Shown here in pieces: positions 11,397-18,898 of a stretch of 39,716 nt of DNA. Position numbers and translations under genes: made by a program. The notes below the pieces were generated by a model. It had not been told where the DNA came from and did not search any database. It saw only the letters and a program-made list of their open reading frames with translations. The stretch comes from an archaeon (lineage in GTDB: Archaea > Nanobdellota > Nanobdellia > SCGC-AAA011-G17 > GW2011-AR20), in assembly GCA_002688355.1 (NCBI GenBank), contig NZCT01000024.1, forward strand, positions 1 to 39,716, read 5' to 3'. The first letter of the stretch is position 1. Each line of letters begins with the position of its first letter.

Positions 11397-11418
11397 TTAC
11401 TGTATATGTATACAGTAA
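11397..11418. terminator. inverted repeat directly after rpoA2
   Basis: TTACTGTATA and TATACAGTAA form 10-bp arms around a 2-base centre, starting on the first base after the rpoA2 stop. No long T-run follows directly. It could be a 3'-end hairpin of the operon mRNA, a protein-binding palindrome, or an operator for the next gene. Role unproven. Confidence 0.45.
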
Positions 11419-11471
11419 TTTGATTCGATAGTTTTAAAAACCCTAAATTCTTAGTATTTTATAGTAAGTAG

Positions 11472-11500
11472 AGGTGTATAAACACCTAGGAATTCTAGGT
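11472..11500 (+). promoter_or_regulatory. two mutually exclusive hairpins in a 5' leader
   Basis: AGGTGT/ACACCT (11472-11487, loop ATAA) and ACCTAG/CTAGGT (11484-11500, loop GAATT) share the bases ACCT, so only one can form at a time. The second sits just 5' of an AAGGAG ribosome-binding sequence and the ATG at 11516. The layout resembles a small attenuator or translational switch, though no known riboswitch class is recognised. Confidence 0.4.
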
Positions 11501-11515
11501 AAGGAGAATAAGAAA

Positions 11516-11854
11516 ATGTCAAAAACACTAGCAGAAAAAATATTATATTCAGGAGAAACACTAAGATTAGAAAAATATCACCTGAATTCAGCAGAAGCAG
11601 AAGCTTTGCGAAGATCAGTTGGTTCTTATGAGATGGTATTAGCTTTAGCGACAGATATTAGTGGAGAAAATACTGATCCAAGTGCAAGTTGGTATTTAGA
11701 TCAAAATGACTTCAAAAAACTGTATGACACAATAAAAAATAGACAAGATTTTAAAAGAGTTAAACAATTCCTAGATGATAATATACAATCTCCAAGTGAT
11801 TCAGACGAAGTGAATAGTTTTTTGGAAACAATTACTTTGAGAAGAGAAAAGTAA
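11516..11854 (+). CDS. hypothetical small helical protein
   Basis: The 112-residue soluble protein has no recognised family. I choose the ATG at 11516 (MSKTLAEKILYSG) over the track's GTG at 11474. A Shine-Dalgarno-like AAGGAG lies about 10 bases upstream, and the earlier codons overlap the paired leader. The sequence is acidic and helical with two LR..L segments and no membrane segment. It sits between the polymerase operon and an MFS gene and probably has its own promoter in the AT-rich stretch at 11430-11465. Confidence 0.65.
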   Translation: MSKTLAEKILYSGETLRLEKYHLNSAEAEALRRSVGSYEMVLALATDISGENTDPSASWYLDQNDFKKLYDTIKNRQDFKRVKQFLDDNIQSPSDSDEVNSFLETITLRREK

Positions 11855-11910
11855 AGAGGTAAAAAAGTTAAGAAGAAATAGTTATAAAGAGATAATTCTA
11901 GTTTATTTTA

Positions 11911-13122
11911 ATGAAAGAGGAGATTAAATCTAAATTAGAAGGAAATATTTCTAAAATTTATTTAATTGCTGTACTAAGCGGATTTACATTTTTTTATAAT
12001 GAAATAGTAACTCTTTATTATAGAAATTTTGAACTCAGTTTTACTCAGATTAGTTTTCTTCTGGTTATTGTAATGGCAACAATATTGTTATTTGAAGTTC
12101 CAACTGGTGCTTTTGCTGATCTATATGGAAGAAGATTGAGTATTCTTTTAGGAAGTATATTTATGACAATTGGTTTAGTTATAATTGCATTTTCATCAGT
12201 ATTCTCCTTATTTGTTGTAGCTGCTATAATTATTGGAATTTCCAGTGCATTTTTTTCAGGTTCTTGGAGCGCATTAGTTTATGACACATTGAAAGAACTA
12301 AAAAGAGAGAAAGAATATTTGAAGATATTATCAAGAATAGAAATTGCTTTTTTATTTGTAGGTATAATTTCTGCATATTTTGGACCATATCTTTTTTCTT
12401 TTAATGTTAGGTGGCCTTATTATATTAGTTCTATTGCTGCAATAATTTGGATTTTTGCAATTTTTAGTTTATATGAACCTCCTTTAGAATATAGTAAAAA
12501 AATAAACATCAAAGATCATTATATACAGATGAAAGACGGTTTAATTTTTGTTACTAATCATAGTAAATTAATTTGGCTTATCTTTTTTTCTGCGATTATG
12601 GCCATTATTGCTATAACTGTTGGAGAATTAATAATGGGGCCTTTTATTATTTCTATTGGCTTTTCTTTGAAAGAATTTGCTTTGATTGCTTTGGTATCTA
12701 ATATTATTCAGACAGTTTTTGTATTTTTTATAGATAAAATTGAGAATAAGATTGGAGAGAAAAAATCATTTCTCTTAGTGATAATTGGAATCTTTTTTAT
12801 TTTAATTTTGATGACATTTACAAGAAATTATTTTATTTCTGTTGTCTTTGGATTATTTTGGGCAATAATGTCTTTTAGAGAATTAATTCTTGAAAAATAT
12901 ATTAATCATCATCTTGAGAAAGAAAATAGAGCAACTGTCTTGTCAATACATTCAATGTCATTAGCTTTACTTGGATTAATTATGGCCCCTTTCTTAGGGT
13001 ACATTATAGATTTAACATCTTTATCTTATTCTGTAGTTTTCCTTGCTATATTAGTAGGTGTGATTGGAAGTATTTTGATATTTTTTAGATATAGTGGAAG
13101 AGTTTGGAAAAACTTAACTTAG
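11911..13122 (+). CDS. MFS-type transporter
   Basis: The 403-residue protein has about 12 membrane segments in two halves. The loop after segment 2 carries the MFS signature-like GAFADLYGRRLSILLG. The second half has a weaker copy (DKIENKIGEKKSFLL). Substrate cannot be inferred; multidrug or sugar export are both possible. It sits in the cytoplasmic membrane. The 3' end overlaps the converging GNAT gene by 9 bases. Confidence 0.85.
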   Translation: MKEEIKSKLEGNISKIYLIAVLSGFTFFYNEIVTLYYRNFELSFTQISFLLVIVMATILLFEVPTGAFADLYGRRLSILLGSIFMTIGLVIIAFSSVFSLFVVAAIIIGISSAFFSGSWSALVYDTLKELKREKEYLKILSRIEIAFLFVGIISAYFGPYLFSFNVRWPYYISSIAAIIWIFAIFSLYEPPLEYSKKINIKDHYIQMKDGLIFVTNHSKLIWLIFFSAIMAIIAITVGELIMGPFIISIGFSLKEFALIALVSNIIQTVFVFFIDKIENKIGEKKSFLLVIIGIFFILILMTFTRNYFISVVFGLFWAIMSFRELILEKYINHHLEKENRATVLSIHSMSLALLGLIMAPFLGYIIDLTSLSYSVVFLAILVGVIGSILIFFRYSGRVWKNLT

Positions 13123-13554
13123 TTTCATTTCCATATATGTATCTTCTTTATGTTTTGGTTTTAATTTAAATCCTAGCTTTTTATAGAAATTTATACTGTT
13201 TGATGAGGACCATAGAAAAACTTTTTTTAGTTTTAATTGTTTTGCTTTTTCTATTAAGAATTTTGTAATTTTAATTCCATAACCTTCTCCTTGATAATTT
13301 TTATTTACATATATAGTTTTTAATTCTCCTTTTGGTTTTATGCCTCCTAGAGCAATAATATCTTCTTTTTTGTTTGTTAAAATATAATATTGCATTTCTT
13401 TTGAATTTTTTAATAATTCTTTTGGGGAATATTGGGCAATTACATCTTGTTTAAATTCTTCATTATCAAATTTCTCGTTTTTTAGAATATCTATGATAAA
13501 CTTAGAGCATTTTATAGAATCTTGTTGTTTGAATTTTCTAAATGATAGTTCCAT
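13114..13554 (-). CDS. GNAT-family N-acetyltransferase
   Basis: About 146 residues with the GNAT fold. The acetyl-CoA loop is seen as VNKNYQGEGYGIKITKFLIEKA (a Q/RxxGxG/A variant), and the C-terminal NFYKKLGFKLK matches motif B. I start at the ATG at 13554 (MELSFRKF), because a TTATAT element lies about 30 bases upstream. The track's earlier start uses a TTG codon. Substrate unknown. Confidence 0.82.
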   Translation of the reverse strand: MELSFRKFKQQDSIKCSKFIIDILKNEKFDNEEFKQDVIAQYSPKELLKNSKEMQYYILTNKKEDIIALGGIKPKGELKTIYVNKNYQGEGYGIKITKFLIEKAKQLKLKKVFLWSSSNSINFYKKLGFKLKPKHKEDTYMEMKLS

Positions 13555-13647
13555 TTTCAGATTAATATTGTACAAGATATAAGCTTTTCTTAAAAAATTA
13601 TGTAATCACAATATTTAAAAATAAGACTATTTGTTATATTTATACAA

Positions 13648-13896
13648 ATGAAAGACCTAAAAACAGCTTTAAAAGATGGAAAAGTTACAATAGGAACTAG
13701 TAGAACTTTGAAGTTTTTAAAATTAGGAAAATTAAAGAAAGTTTATACTGCAGTTAATTGTCCAAGTGAAATTAAAGATGATATAAAACATTATTCTAAT
13801 TTAAATGAAATTCCGTTAGTAGAGCTAAAGGAAAATAATGAAGAAGTTGGAATTTTATGTAAGAAAACTTTTTTTATATCTGTGTTAGGAATATAA
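13648..13896 (+). CDS. rpl30e: 50S ribosomal protein L30e
   Basis: The 82-residue protein belongs to the L7Ae/L30e family of kink-turn RNA binders. Visible features are GKVTIGTSRTLKFLKLGKLKKVYTAVNCP and the LVELKENNEEVGILCKK segment that ends the fold. It is somewhat shorter than usual at the C-terminus. It opens the conserved archaeal rpl30e-nusA-rps12-rps7 cluster, 2 bases before nusA, with a TATA element about 30 bases upstream of the ATG. Confidence 0.9.
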   Translation: MKDLKTALKDGKVTIGTSRTLKFLKLGKLKKVYTAVNCPSEIKDDIKHYSNLNEIPLVELKENNEEVGILCKKTFFISVLGI

Positions 13897-13898
13897 TA

Positions 13899-14297
13899 AT
13901 GAAATTAACAATAGATTCTATCCAACATATAAATTTGTTTGAGAAAATAACAAGAGCTAATGTTAAAGGTTGTTTTTTGAATAACCAAGTGATATTTGTT
14001 GTTGAAGAGGGACATGCTAGTAAAGCAATTGGTAAAAATGGAGCTAATGTTAAGAGAATAGAAAATATGATTAAGAAAAAAATTAAAGTTGTTGAATATA
14101 GTAAAGATGTTTTAAAGTTTGTAAAAAATTTAATATATCCGTTAAATGCAAGTGAAATAAAATTAAATGAAGAGGTTATAGAAGTAAGCGCGGATACCAA
14201 TACAAAAGCTTTATTAATTGGTAGAAATAGCAAAAATTTAGATCATTATAATGATATTATAAAAAATTATTTTAAATATGAAATGAAGGTTAAGTAA
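13899..14297 (+). CDS. nusA: NusA-like KH-domain transcription factor
   Basis: The 132-residue archaeal NusA homologue consists of two KH domains and lacks the bacterial N-terminal and S1 domains, as expected in Archaea. The RNA-binding loops are GKNGANV in KH1 and IGRNSKN in KH2. It binds RNA and is placed between L30e and uS12 in nearly all Archaea. It ends immediately before the rps12 ATG. Confidence 0.9.
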   Translation: MKLTIDSIQHINLFEKITRANVKGCFLNNQVIFVVEEGHASKAIGKNGANVKRIENMIKKKIKVVEYSKDVLKFVKNLIYPLNASEIKLNEEVIEVSADTNTKALLIGRNSKNLDHYNDIIKNYFKYEMKVK

Positions 14298-14735
14298 ATG
14301 GGAAACAAAGCTAGAGGATTAAACGCTGGAAAGACATTGAAGAGAAAAAGAAAGGAACATAGATTACATAAAAAAACTTTCAAACAAAGATTATTCAATT
14401 TAAAGATTAAATCAGATCCTTTAGTTGGAGCTTCTCAAGCAAAGGGTATTGTTTTAGAAAAAACTCAAATAGAGGCAAAACAACCTAATTCAGCAATGAG
14501 AAAATGCGTTAAGGTCCAACTAATAAAAAATGGTAAAAAAGTAACTGCTTTTGCTCCTGGAGATAATGCTATTAAATTAATAAATGAGCATGATGAAGTT
14601 ATTATTGAATGTATTGGTGGAAAAATGGGAAGATCAAAAGGAGATTTATCTGGAATAAGATGGCAAGTTATTAAGATTAATGATCAAAGTTTAAATGCAT
14701 TATTAAGAGGAAAGATAGAGAAAGGTAGAAGATAA
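14298..14735 (+). CDS. rps12: 30S ribosomal protein S12 (uS12)
   Basis: The 145-residue protein has the family core [32 protein letters not shown] and the archaeal/eukaryotic decoding-site segment GVRWQVIK-like [11 protein letters not shown]. It shapes the decoding centre of the small subunit. It is directly coupled to nusA upstream and rps7 downstream (1-base gap). Confidence 0.97.
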   Translation: MGNKARGLNAGKTLKRKRKEHRLHKKTFKQRLFNLKIKSDPLVGASQAKGIVLEKTQIEAKQPNSAMRKCVKVQLIKNGKKVTAFAPGDNAIKLINEHDEVIIECIGGKMGRSKGDLSGIRWQVIKINDQSLNALLRGKIEKGRR

Positions 14736-14736
14736 A

Positions 14737-15336
14737 ATGGAAGATTTTAAATTATTTAACAAATGGGATACAGCTCAAATAGATGTTAAAGATGTTGGAT
14801 TAAAGAATTATCTTACTTTATCTAATATTATTGTTCCTAGAACTGGCGGAAAGAATGTTAAAGTTAGATTTTGGAAAACAAAGAATAATGTTATTGAAAG
14901 ATTTATGAATAAATTAATGGTTCCAGGACATAGAGGTAAAAAACATAAATTAACTTCTGGACATAATACTGGGAAAAGTTATAGTGTTTATGATTTAGTT
15001 GAAAAAACTTTTAATATAATTGAAGAAAAACTTAAGAAAAATCCTATTGAAGTTTTTGTTAGGGCTTTAGAGAATGCTGCACCTAGAGAAGAAATTACAG
15101 CTATTGAATATGGTGGAGCTCGTTACCCGCAGGCTGTTGAATGTGCACCTCAAAGAAGAATAGATGTTGCGTTGAGAATGTTTGTTCAAGGTTCTTATCA
15201 AAGAGCTTTTGGGAAAAAAGTTAAAGCAGAAGAGACTTTAGCTGATGAAATTATTAAAGCTTATAATTTAGACCAAGGGAGTGCTGCTATTGCCAAGAAA
15301 TTAGAATTAGAAAAACAAGCTGATTCTAGTAGATAA
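14737..15336 (+). CDS. rps7: 30S ribosomal protein S7 (uS7)
   Basis: The 199-residue protein carries the uS7 pattern: NKLMVPGHRGKKHKLTSGHNTGK, then NPIEVFVRALENAAPREEITAIEYGGARYPQAVECAPQRRIDVALR. It nucleates assembly of the 30S head on 16S rRNA. In many Archaea elongation-factor genes follow; here the cluster ends and a transporter begins. Confidence 0.97.
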   Translation: MEDFKLFNKWDTAQIDVKDVGLKNYLTLSNIIVPRTGGKNVKVRFWKTKNNVIERFMNKLMVPGHRGKKHKLTSGHNTGKSYSVYDLVEKTFNIIEEKLKKNPIEVFVRALENAAPREEITAIEYGGARYPQAVECAPQRRIDVALRMFVQGSYQRAFGKKVKAEETLADEIIKAYNLDQGSAAIAKKLELEKQADSSR

Positions 15337-15382
15337 TTTTTGATATATTTAAATAGTCTTGATTCTCTTGATTTTAAAAGAG

Positions 15383-16720
15383 GTGAATAAAATAGAAGAG
15401 TTTCATTGGAAAAAATTAATTATAATATTCATAATTAGTGTATTATCTTTTTTCATACCTTTGCCTGTATCACAAGATGCAATGATAGTTTTTTCTATTT
15501 TAATTTTAGCTGCTTTATTATGGGTTACTGAAACAATACCATTATTCTTAACATCATTATTAGTTACTATTTTAGTTGTTTTATTTAGAGTATTTACATT
15601 TAAGGATGCTGTTCTAAAATTTGCAGATCCTATTTTAGTGTTATTTTTTGGAGGTTTTTTAATAGCGAAAGCAATGCAAGATGTTTCATTAGATAAGAGA
15701 ATTGCAAAACAAATTGGAAATAAAGTAAGAGATGATAAATATGTTTTATTAGCGTTAATGTTATTTACAGCTTTTTTATCAATGTGGATTTCTAATACAG
15801 CTACTACTGTTGTTATGATACCTATTGCTTTAGGTGTTGTTCATAAATATAAAAAGAAGATGACTAATTTTAGTAAAGCTTCTGTTTTAGGTATTGCCTA
15901 TAGTGCAAATATTGGAGGTATTGGAACTATTTTAGGAAGCCCTCCTAATGCTATTACAGTTTCAAAGTTATTAGAAATATCAAGTATTCATATTACTTTT
16001 TTTCAATGGATGAAAATGGCTTTGCCTCTTGTTATTATATTAATTCCAATTGCTTGGCTTGTTTTATTGAAGATATTTCCTTTTGAAGATCTTAAAACTT
16101 CTAAAAAAGAGAAATTAGAAAAATTAAATAAAGAACAAAAACTGTTCTTAGGTGTTTTTTTAGTTACTATATTATTATGGATTACTACTTCTTTTCATGG
16201 ATTAAGTAGTTCATTAATAGCTTTAATGTCTGCTACATTTTTATTTATAATTAGATTACTAAGATTAAGTGATTTGAATAAGATAAATTATCAGATACTT
16301 ATTTTGTTTGGTGGTGGTTTAGTTTTAGGAAGTGCTTTGTTTTCTTCAGGATTATCAAAATTCTTTGCAGAAAGCATGGCAAATTTACTTCAAAATTATT
16401 CTGTTTTTATAGTTATTTTAGGTGTTGCAGTATTTTCTGTTGTTTTGGGTGCTTTAGCTTCAAATACTGCCACAGCAGCTATTCTTATCCCTGTTATTAT
16501 TCCTTTAGCAGCAATTTTGAATTTTTCTACTTCAACACTTGCTTTAATATCTGGGATAGCTGTATCTCTTGATTTTTTATTGCCGGTTGGGACTCCACCA
16601 AATGCTATAGCATACTCAACTGGAAAAGTATCAATAAAAGACATGTTAAGAGCTGGAATAATATTAACTGTAATATCTATAATAGTTTTATCATTAGTAG
16701 CAAGATTTTTATGGTTATAG
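15383..16720 (+). CDS. SLC13/DASS-family anion:sodium symporter
   Basis: About 445 residues with 11-12 membrane segments and two copies of the DASS sodium/substrate hairpin signature, MWISNTATTVVMIPIALG and ALASNTATAAILIPVIIP. GSPPNAITVSK and PVGTPPNAIAYSTG are the paired re-entrant turns. It likely imports dicarboxylates, sulfate or a related anion with Na+. I use the GTG at 15383. The TATA-like GATATATTTAAATAG (near 15340-15355) puts the transcript start just upstream of it and past the TTG at 15359. Confidence 0.87.
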   Translation: MNKIEEFHWKKLIIIFIISVLSFFIPLPVSQDAMIVFSILILAALLWVTETIPLFLTSLLVTILVVLFRVFTFKDAVLKFADPILVLFFGGFLIAKAMQDVSLDKRIAKQIGNKVRDDKYVLLALMLFTAFLSMWISNTATTVVMIPIALGVVHKYKKKMTNFSKASVLGIAYSANIGGIGTILGSPPNAITVSKLLEISSIHITFFQWMKMALPLVIILIPIAWLVLLKIFPFEDLKTSKKEKLEKLNKEQKLFLGVFLVTILLWITTSFHGLSSSLIALMSATFLFIIRLLRLSDLNKINYQILILFGGGLVLGSALFSSGLSKFFAESMANLLQNYSVFIVILGVAVFSVVLGALASNTATAAILIPVIIPLAAILNFSTSTLALISGIAVSLDFLLPVGTPPNAIAYSTGKVSIKDMLRAGIILTVISIIVLSLVARFLWL

Positions 16721-16755
16721 TTAATTTTTTAAATTCTTTTTCAAATTTTATTTAA

Positions 16756-17361
16756 ATGAATTACAAAGAAAGTAATATTACTTGTTATAACAAGTATTCA
16801 TCACAATTTAAAGAAAGAACTGGAAACTATTTGCACAATTATATTCTAGAAGATGCTAATCTATTTGTAGATAACCTTCAAGGTTCTAATGTATTAGACT
16901 TAGGTAGTGGCCCAGGTAGAGATTCGATATTTTTTAAGGAAAGAGGATTGAATCCATTATGTTTAGATAATTCCATAGAGATGATCTCTTTATGTGAGGA
17001 AAGTGGTTTAAATGCTGAGATTGGAGACATTGAAAATCTAAAATTTGAAGAGAATTCTTTTGGTGGTGTTTGGGCCTATACATCTCTTTTGCATTTTCCA
17101 AAGAAGAATTTGCCGAAAGTATTCTCTAAAATTAAAGAAATATTAAAACCAGATGGAATTTTTTATTTAGGAATGAAAGAAGGGGATTTTGAAGGATGGA
17201 ATGAAAGTGATAAATATCCAAATATGATGAGATTTTTTTCTTTATACAAGAATGAAGAATTGAGACCAATGATTGAGAAAAATTTTAATATATTTCACAC
17301 ATCAAGAGTTGAATTAGGTGATGCAGTTTTTCTTAATTATATGTCAGAAAATCTTAAGTAG
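16756..17361 (+). CDS. class I SAM-dependent methyltransferase
   Basis: The 201-residue protein has motif I VLDLGSGPGRDSIFF, the acidic residue at the end of strand 2 (CLDNSIEMI), GDIENLKF and the ILKPDGIFYLGMKEG segment of the fold. The substrate is unknown. It is a different subfamily from the methyltransferase at 1336 and lacks its Trm9-like N-terminus. It appears to be a single gene with an AT-rich promoter after the transporter. Confidence 0.85.
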   Translation: MNYKESNITCYNKYSSQFKERTGNYLHNYILEDANLFVDNLQGSNVLDLGSGPGRDSIFFKERGLNPLCLDNSIEMISLCEESGLNAEIGDIENLKFEENSFGGVWAYTSLLHFPKKNLPKVFSKIKEILKPDGIFYLGMKEGDFEGWNESDKYPNMMRFFSLYKNEELRPMIEKNFNIFHTSRVELGDAVFLNYMSENLK

Positions 17362-17401
17362 GGAAAAGTATTTATAGTATATATTTAGTGATAAATAAAG
17401 A

Positions 17402-17914
17402 ATGATTAAAAAAAATTTAGGGATGCATAAAGAACAAAGAGTTGGTATATTTGTAGATGTTCAAAATATATATTATTCTGCTAAAAATTTGTATAAATCT
17501 AAAGCTAATTTTAATGAAATTATGAAAATTGCTGTTGGGAATAGAAAATTAATAAGAGCATTAGCGTATACTATTAAAACAGAAGAAATGAAAGAAAAAA
17601 CATTCTTTGATGCTCTTGAGAAAATTGGGTTTGAGGTTAAAGCAAAAGATTTACAGATTTTTGTAGGTGGAATGAAGAAAGGAGATTGGGATGTTGGTAT
17701 TGCTACTGATGCTATTGAGCTTTCTGCTAAATTAGATGTTGTTGTATTAGTTTCTGGAGATGGGGATTTTGTTCCTTTAGTAGAACATTTACAGAAAGTT
17801 AATGGTTGTAGGGTTGAAGTTATCACATTTGGTAAAAGTTGTAGTGCTAAATTAATTGAAAGTGCTGATAATTTTTATGATTTAGATGAACAATATAAAA
17901 GATTTTTGAGATAA
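17402..17914 (+). CDS. NYN-domain (LabA/DUF88-like) putative RNase
   Basis: The 170-residue protein has the PIN-like NYN fold. The first acidic site is VGIFVDVQNIYY (D and N), with a middle acidic cluster DWDVGIATDAIELS and the LVSGDGDFVPLVEHL motif near the C-terminus. NYN proteins are metal-dependent ribonucleases or RNA processing factors. A TTTATAGT element (17371-17378) fits a leaderless start at 17402. The stop overlaps the next gene (ATAATGATG), so it is co-translated with two basic proteins. Confidence 0.82.
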   Translation: MIKKNLGMHKEQRVGIFVDVQNIYYSAKNLYKSKANFNEIMKIAVGNRKLIRALAYTIKTEEMKEKTFFDALEKIGFEVKAKDLQIFVGGMKKGDWDVGIATDAIELSAKLDVVVLVSGDGDFVPLVEHLQKVNGCRVEVITFGKSCSAKLIESADNFYDLDEQYKRFLR

Positions 17915-18426
17915 TGATGAGTAAAAAACAAAAAAGAGCTGCTAAGAGAAATATAAAAAAAGCTCAAAGAAAATGGAAATCTATGAGTCATAGGCAACAT
18001 GCTTTAGCACAGCCACAAGGAAGGAAAAGAAAAAAACCAGGAATTGGTGGCAAGGGTAAATTCTATAGAGTTGTAGTAAGGCCTAAAGGAGAATTTGTTA
18101 GTTTTAGAAATCATGATGTTGGTAAAAAAGGACATATTCAAAGACTTGCAGGAAGAAGGAAAAGTGGAAGTTGGGCAACACAAGCATGGTTAATTGAAAA
18201 AAAAGATGCTCAAGTTAAGGATAGAGTTTTAATTGGAAAGACAAAAGATGTAAAAGAACTTCTTTCAAAACTGAGAAGACAACCAAGAAAAGTTAAAGGT
18301 GATATTTTTAAGGCACTATCTATAAAGAATGTTCCTGAAAGGTCTAAACCTACAAAGGCAATGAGAAAAGCGCAAAAGAAGAATATTTTGAAAGCGATAA
18401 AGGCTCGTTGGAAAAAGAGAAGATAA
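17914..18426 (+). CDS. highly basic protein of unknown function
   Basis: The 170-residue protein is rich in Lys/Arg at both ends (KKQKRAAKRNIKKAQRKWK and AIKARWKKRR). Its central folded part contains FYRVVVRPKGEFVSFRNHDVGKKGH and SWATQAWLIEKKDAQV. No family is recognised. The charge and its place directly after a NYN RNase-like gene suggest RNA or ribosome binding. It shares a TAATG stop-start junction with the next gene. The neighbouring initiator tRNA and rtcA support an RNA-related role, as inference. Confidence 0.7.
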   Translation: MMSKKQKRAAKRNIKKAQRKWKSMSHRQHALAQPQGRKRKKPGIGGKGKFYRVVVRPKGEFVSFRNHDVGKKGHIQRLAGRRKSGSWATQAWLIEKKDAQVKDRVLIGKTKDVKELLSKLRRQPRKVKGDIFKALSIKNVPERSKPTKAMRKAQKKNILKAIKARWKKRR

Positions 18427-18623
18427 TGGTTTTACAGTATAAAGAAAAAAGTGAAAGTAGATGGAAAAAATATCCTGGCAAGGGAAAATTAAAAGAATCT
18501 GTTTCTAAATATTATTTTAGATTGTTAAGTAAAGATAAGAAAAAAGTTTTGGTTGATAAGGGATCATATCAAAAAGTTATGAAAAGATTTAGGCAAATTG
18601 AGTTTTTTAAACATAGAAAATGA
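18426..18623 (+). CDS. small basic protein, third gene of the NYN operon
   Basis: The 65-residue protein starts at the ATG overlapping the upstream stop (TAATG), not at the track's upstream codon. It contains KYYFRLLSKDKKKVLVDKGSYQKVMKRFRQIEFF, a short alpha/beta-like sequence with high Lys content. Family unknown. The operon structure implies joint function with the NYN protein and the larger basic protein. Confidence 0.65.
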   Translation: MVLQYKEKSESRWKKYPGKGKLKESVSKYYFRLLSKDKKKVLVDKGSYQKVMKRFRQIEFFKHRK

Positions 18624-18635
18624 AAGAATCTCAAA

Positions 18636-18827
18636 TAGCGAGAGCTGGAGATCCAAAAAATAACAAATGTTACTTCTTTTGAACCAGCGACCCTCCTAAG
18701 GTTATAATCAATTGACTAACAACCTTTTTGGGTGTCTAAGACCAGCATATGAGCCTTCCGCGTTTTTAAAAAACTCAACGAACACTCCTAATTGAACAGT
18801 ATTTTCATACCTCTGTTCTATCTCGCT
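18636..18827 (-). tRNA. initiator tRNA-Met(CAU) with five BHB introns
   Basis: Exons on the minus strand are 18827-18813, 18791-18776, 18755-18748, 18733-18727, 18692-18678 and 18649-18636. Introns are 21 nt (D-loop, 18812-18792), 20 nt (29/30, 18775-18756), 14 nt (37/38, 18747-18734), 34 nt (about 44/45, 18726-18693) and 28 nt (T-loop 59/60, 18677-18650). They total 117 nt and leave exactly 75. The spliced RNA has acceptor AGCGAGA/TCTCGCT (A1-U72), D-stem GAAC/GTTC, anticodon arm TTGGG/CCCAA with the initiator G-C pairs, loop CTCATAA, variable AGGTC and T-stem GCTGG/CCAGC. BHB helices GAAC/GTTC, TCGT/GCGG and TTCA/TGGA are clean; CTCA/TTAG and CCCA/TAGG each have one mismatch. A TATA-like CATTTATAG lies about 20-25 bases upstream. 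Confidence 0.87.
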
Positions 18828-18898
18828 TTTTTTGAGATTCTTTACTATAAATGAAAAGAAAATTGTTTTTAAAGGTTTTCCTTATTGAATATTAGAGA

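Noticed and set aside
16396-16644. Minus-strand ORF inside the SLC13-type gene, and other antisense ORFs (7681, 7918, 8539, 10697, 13874, 17473, 18892, 21913, 25069, 25668, 30964, 36614, 37736)
   Set aside because: Shadows of well-supported genes in other frames; the peptides show no domain features.
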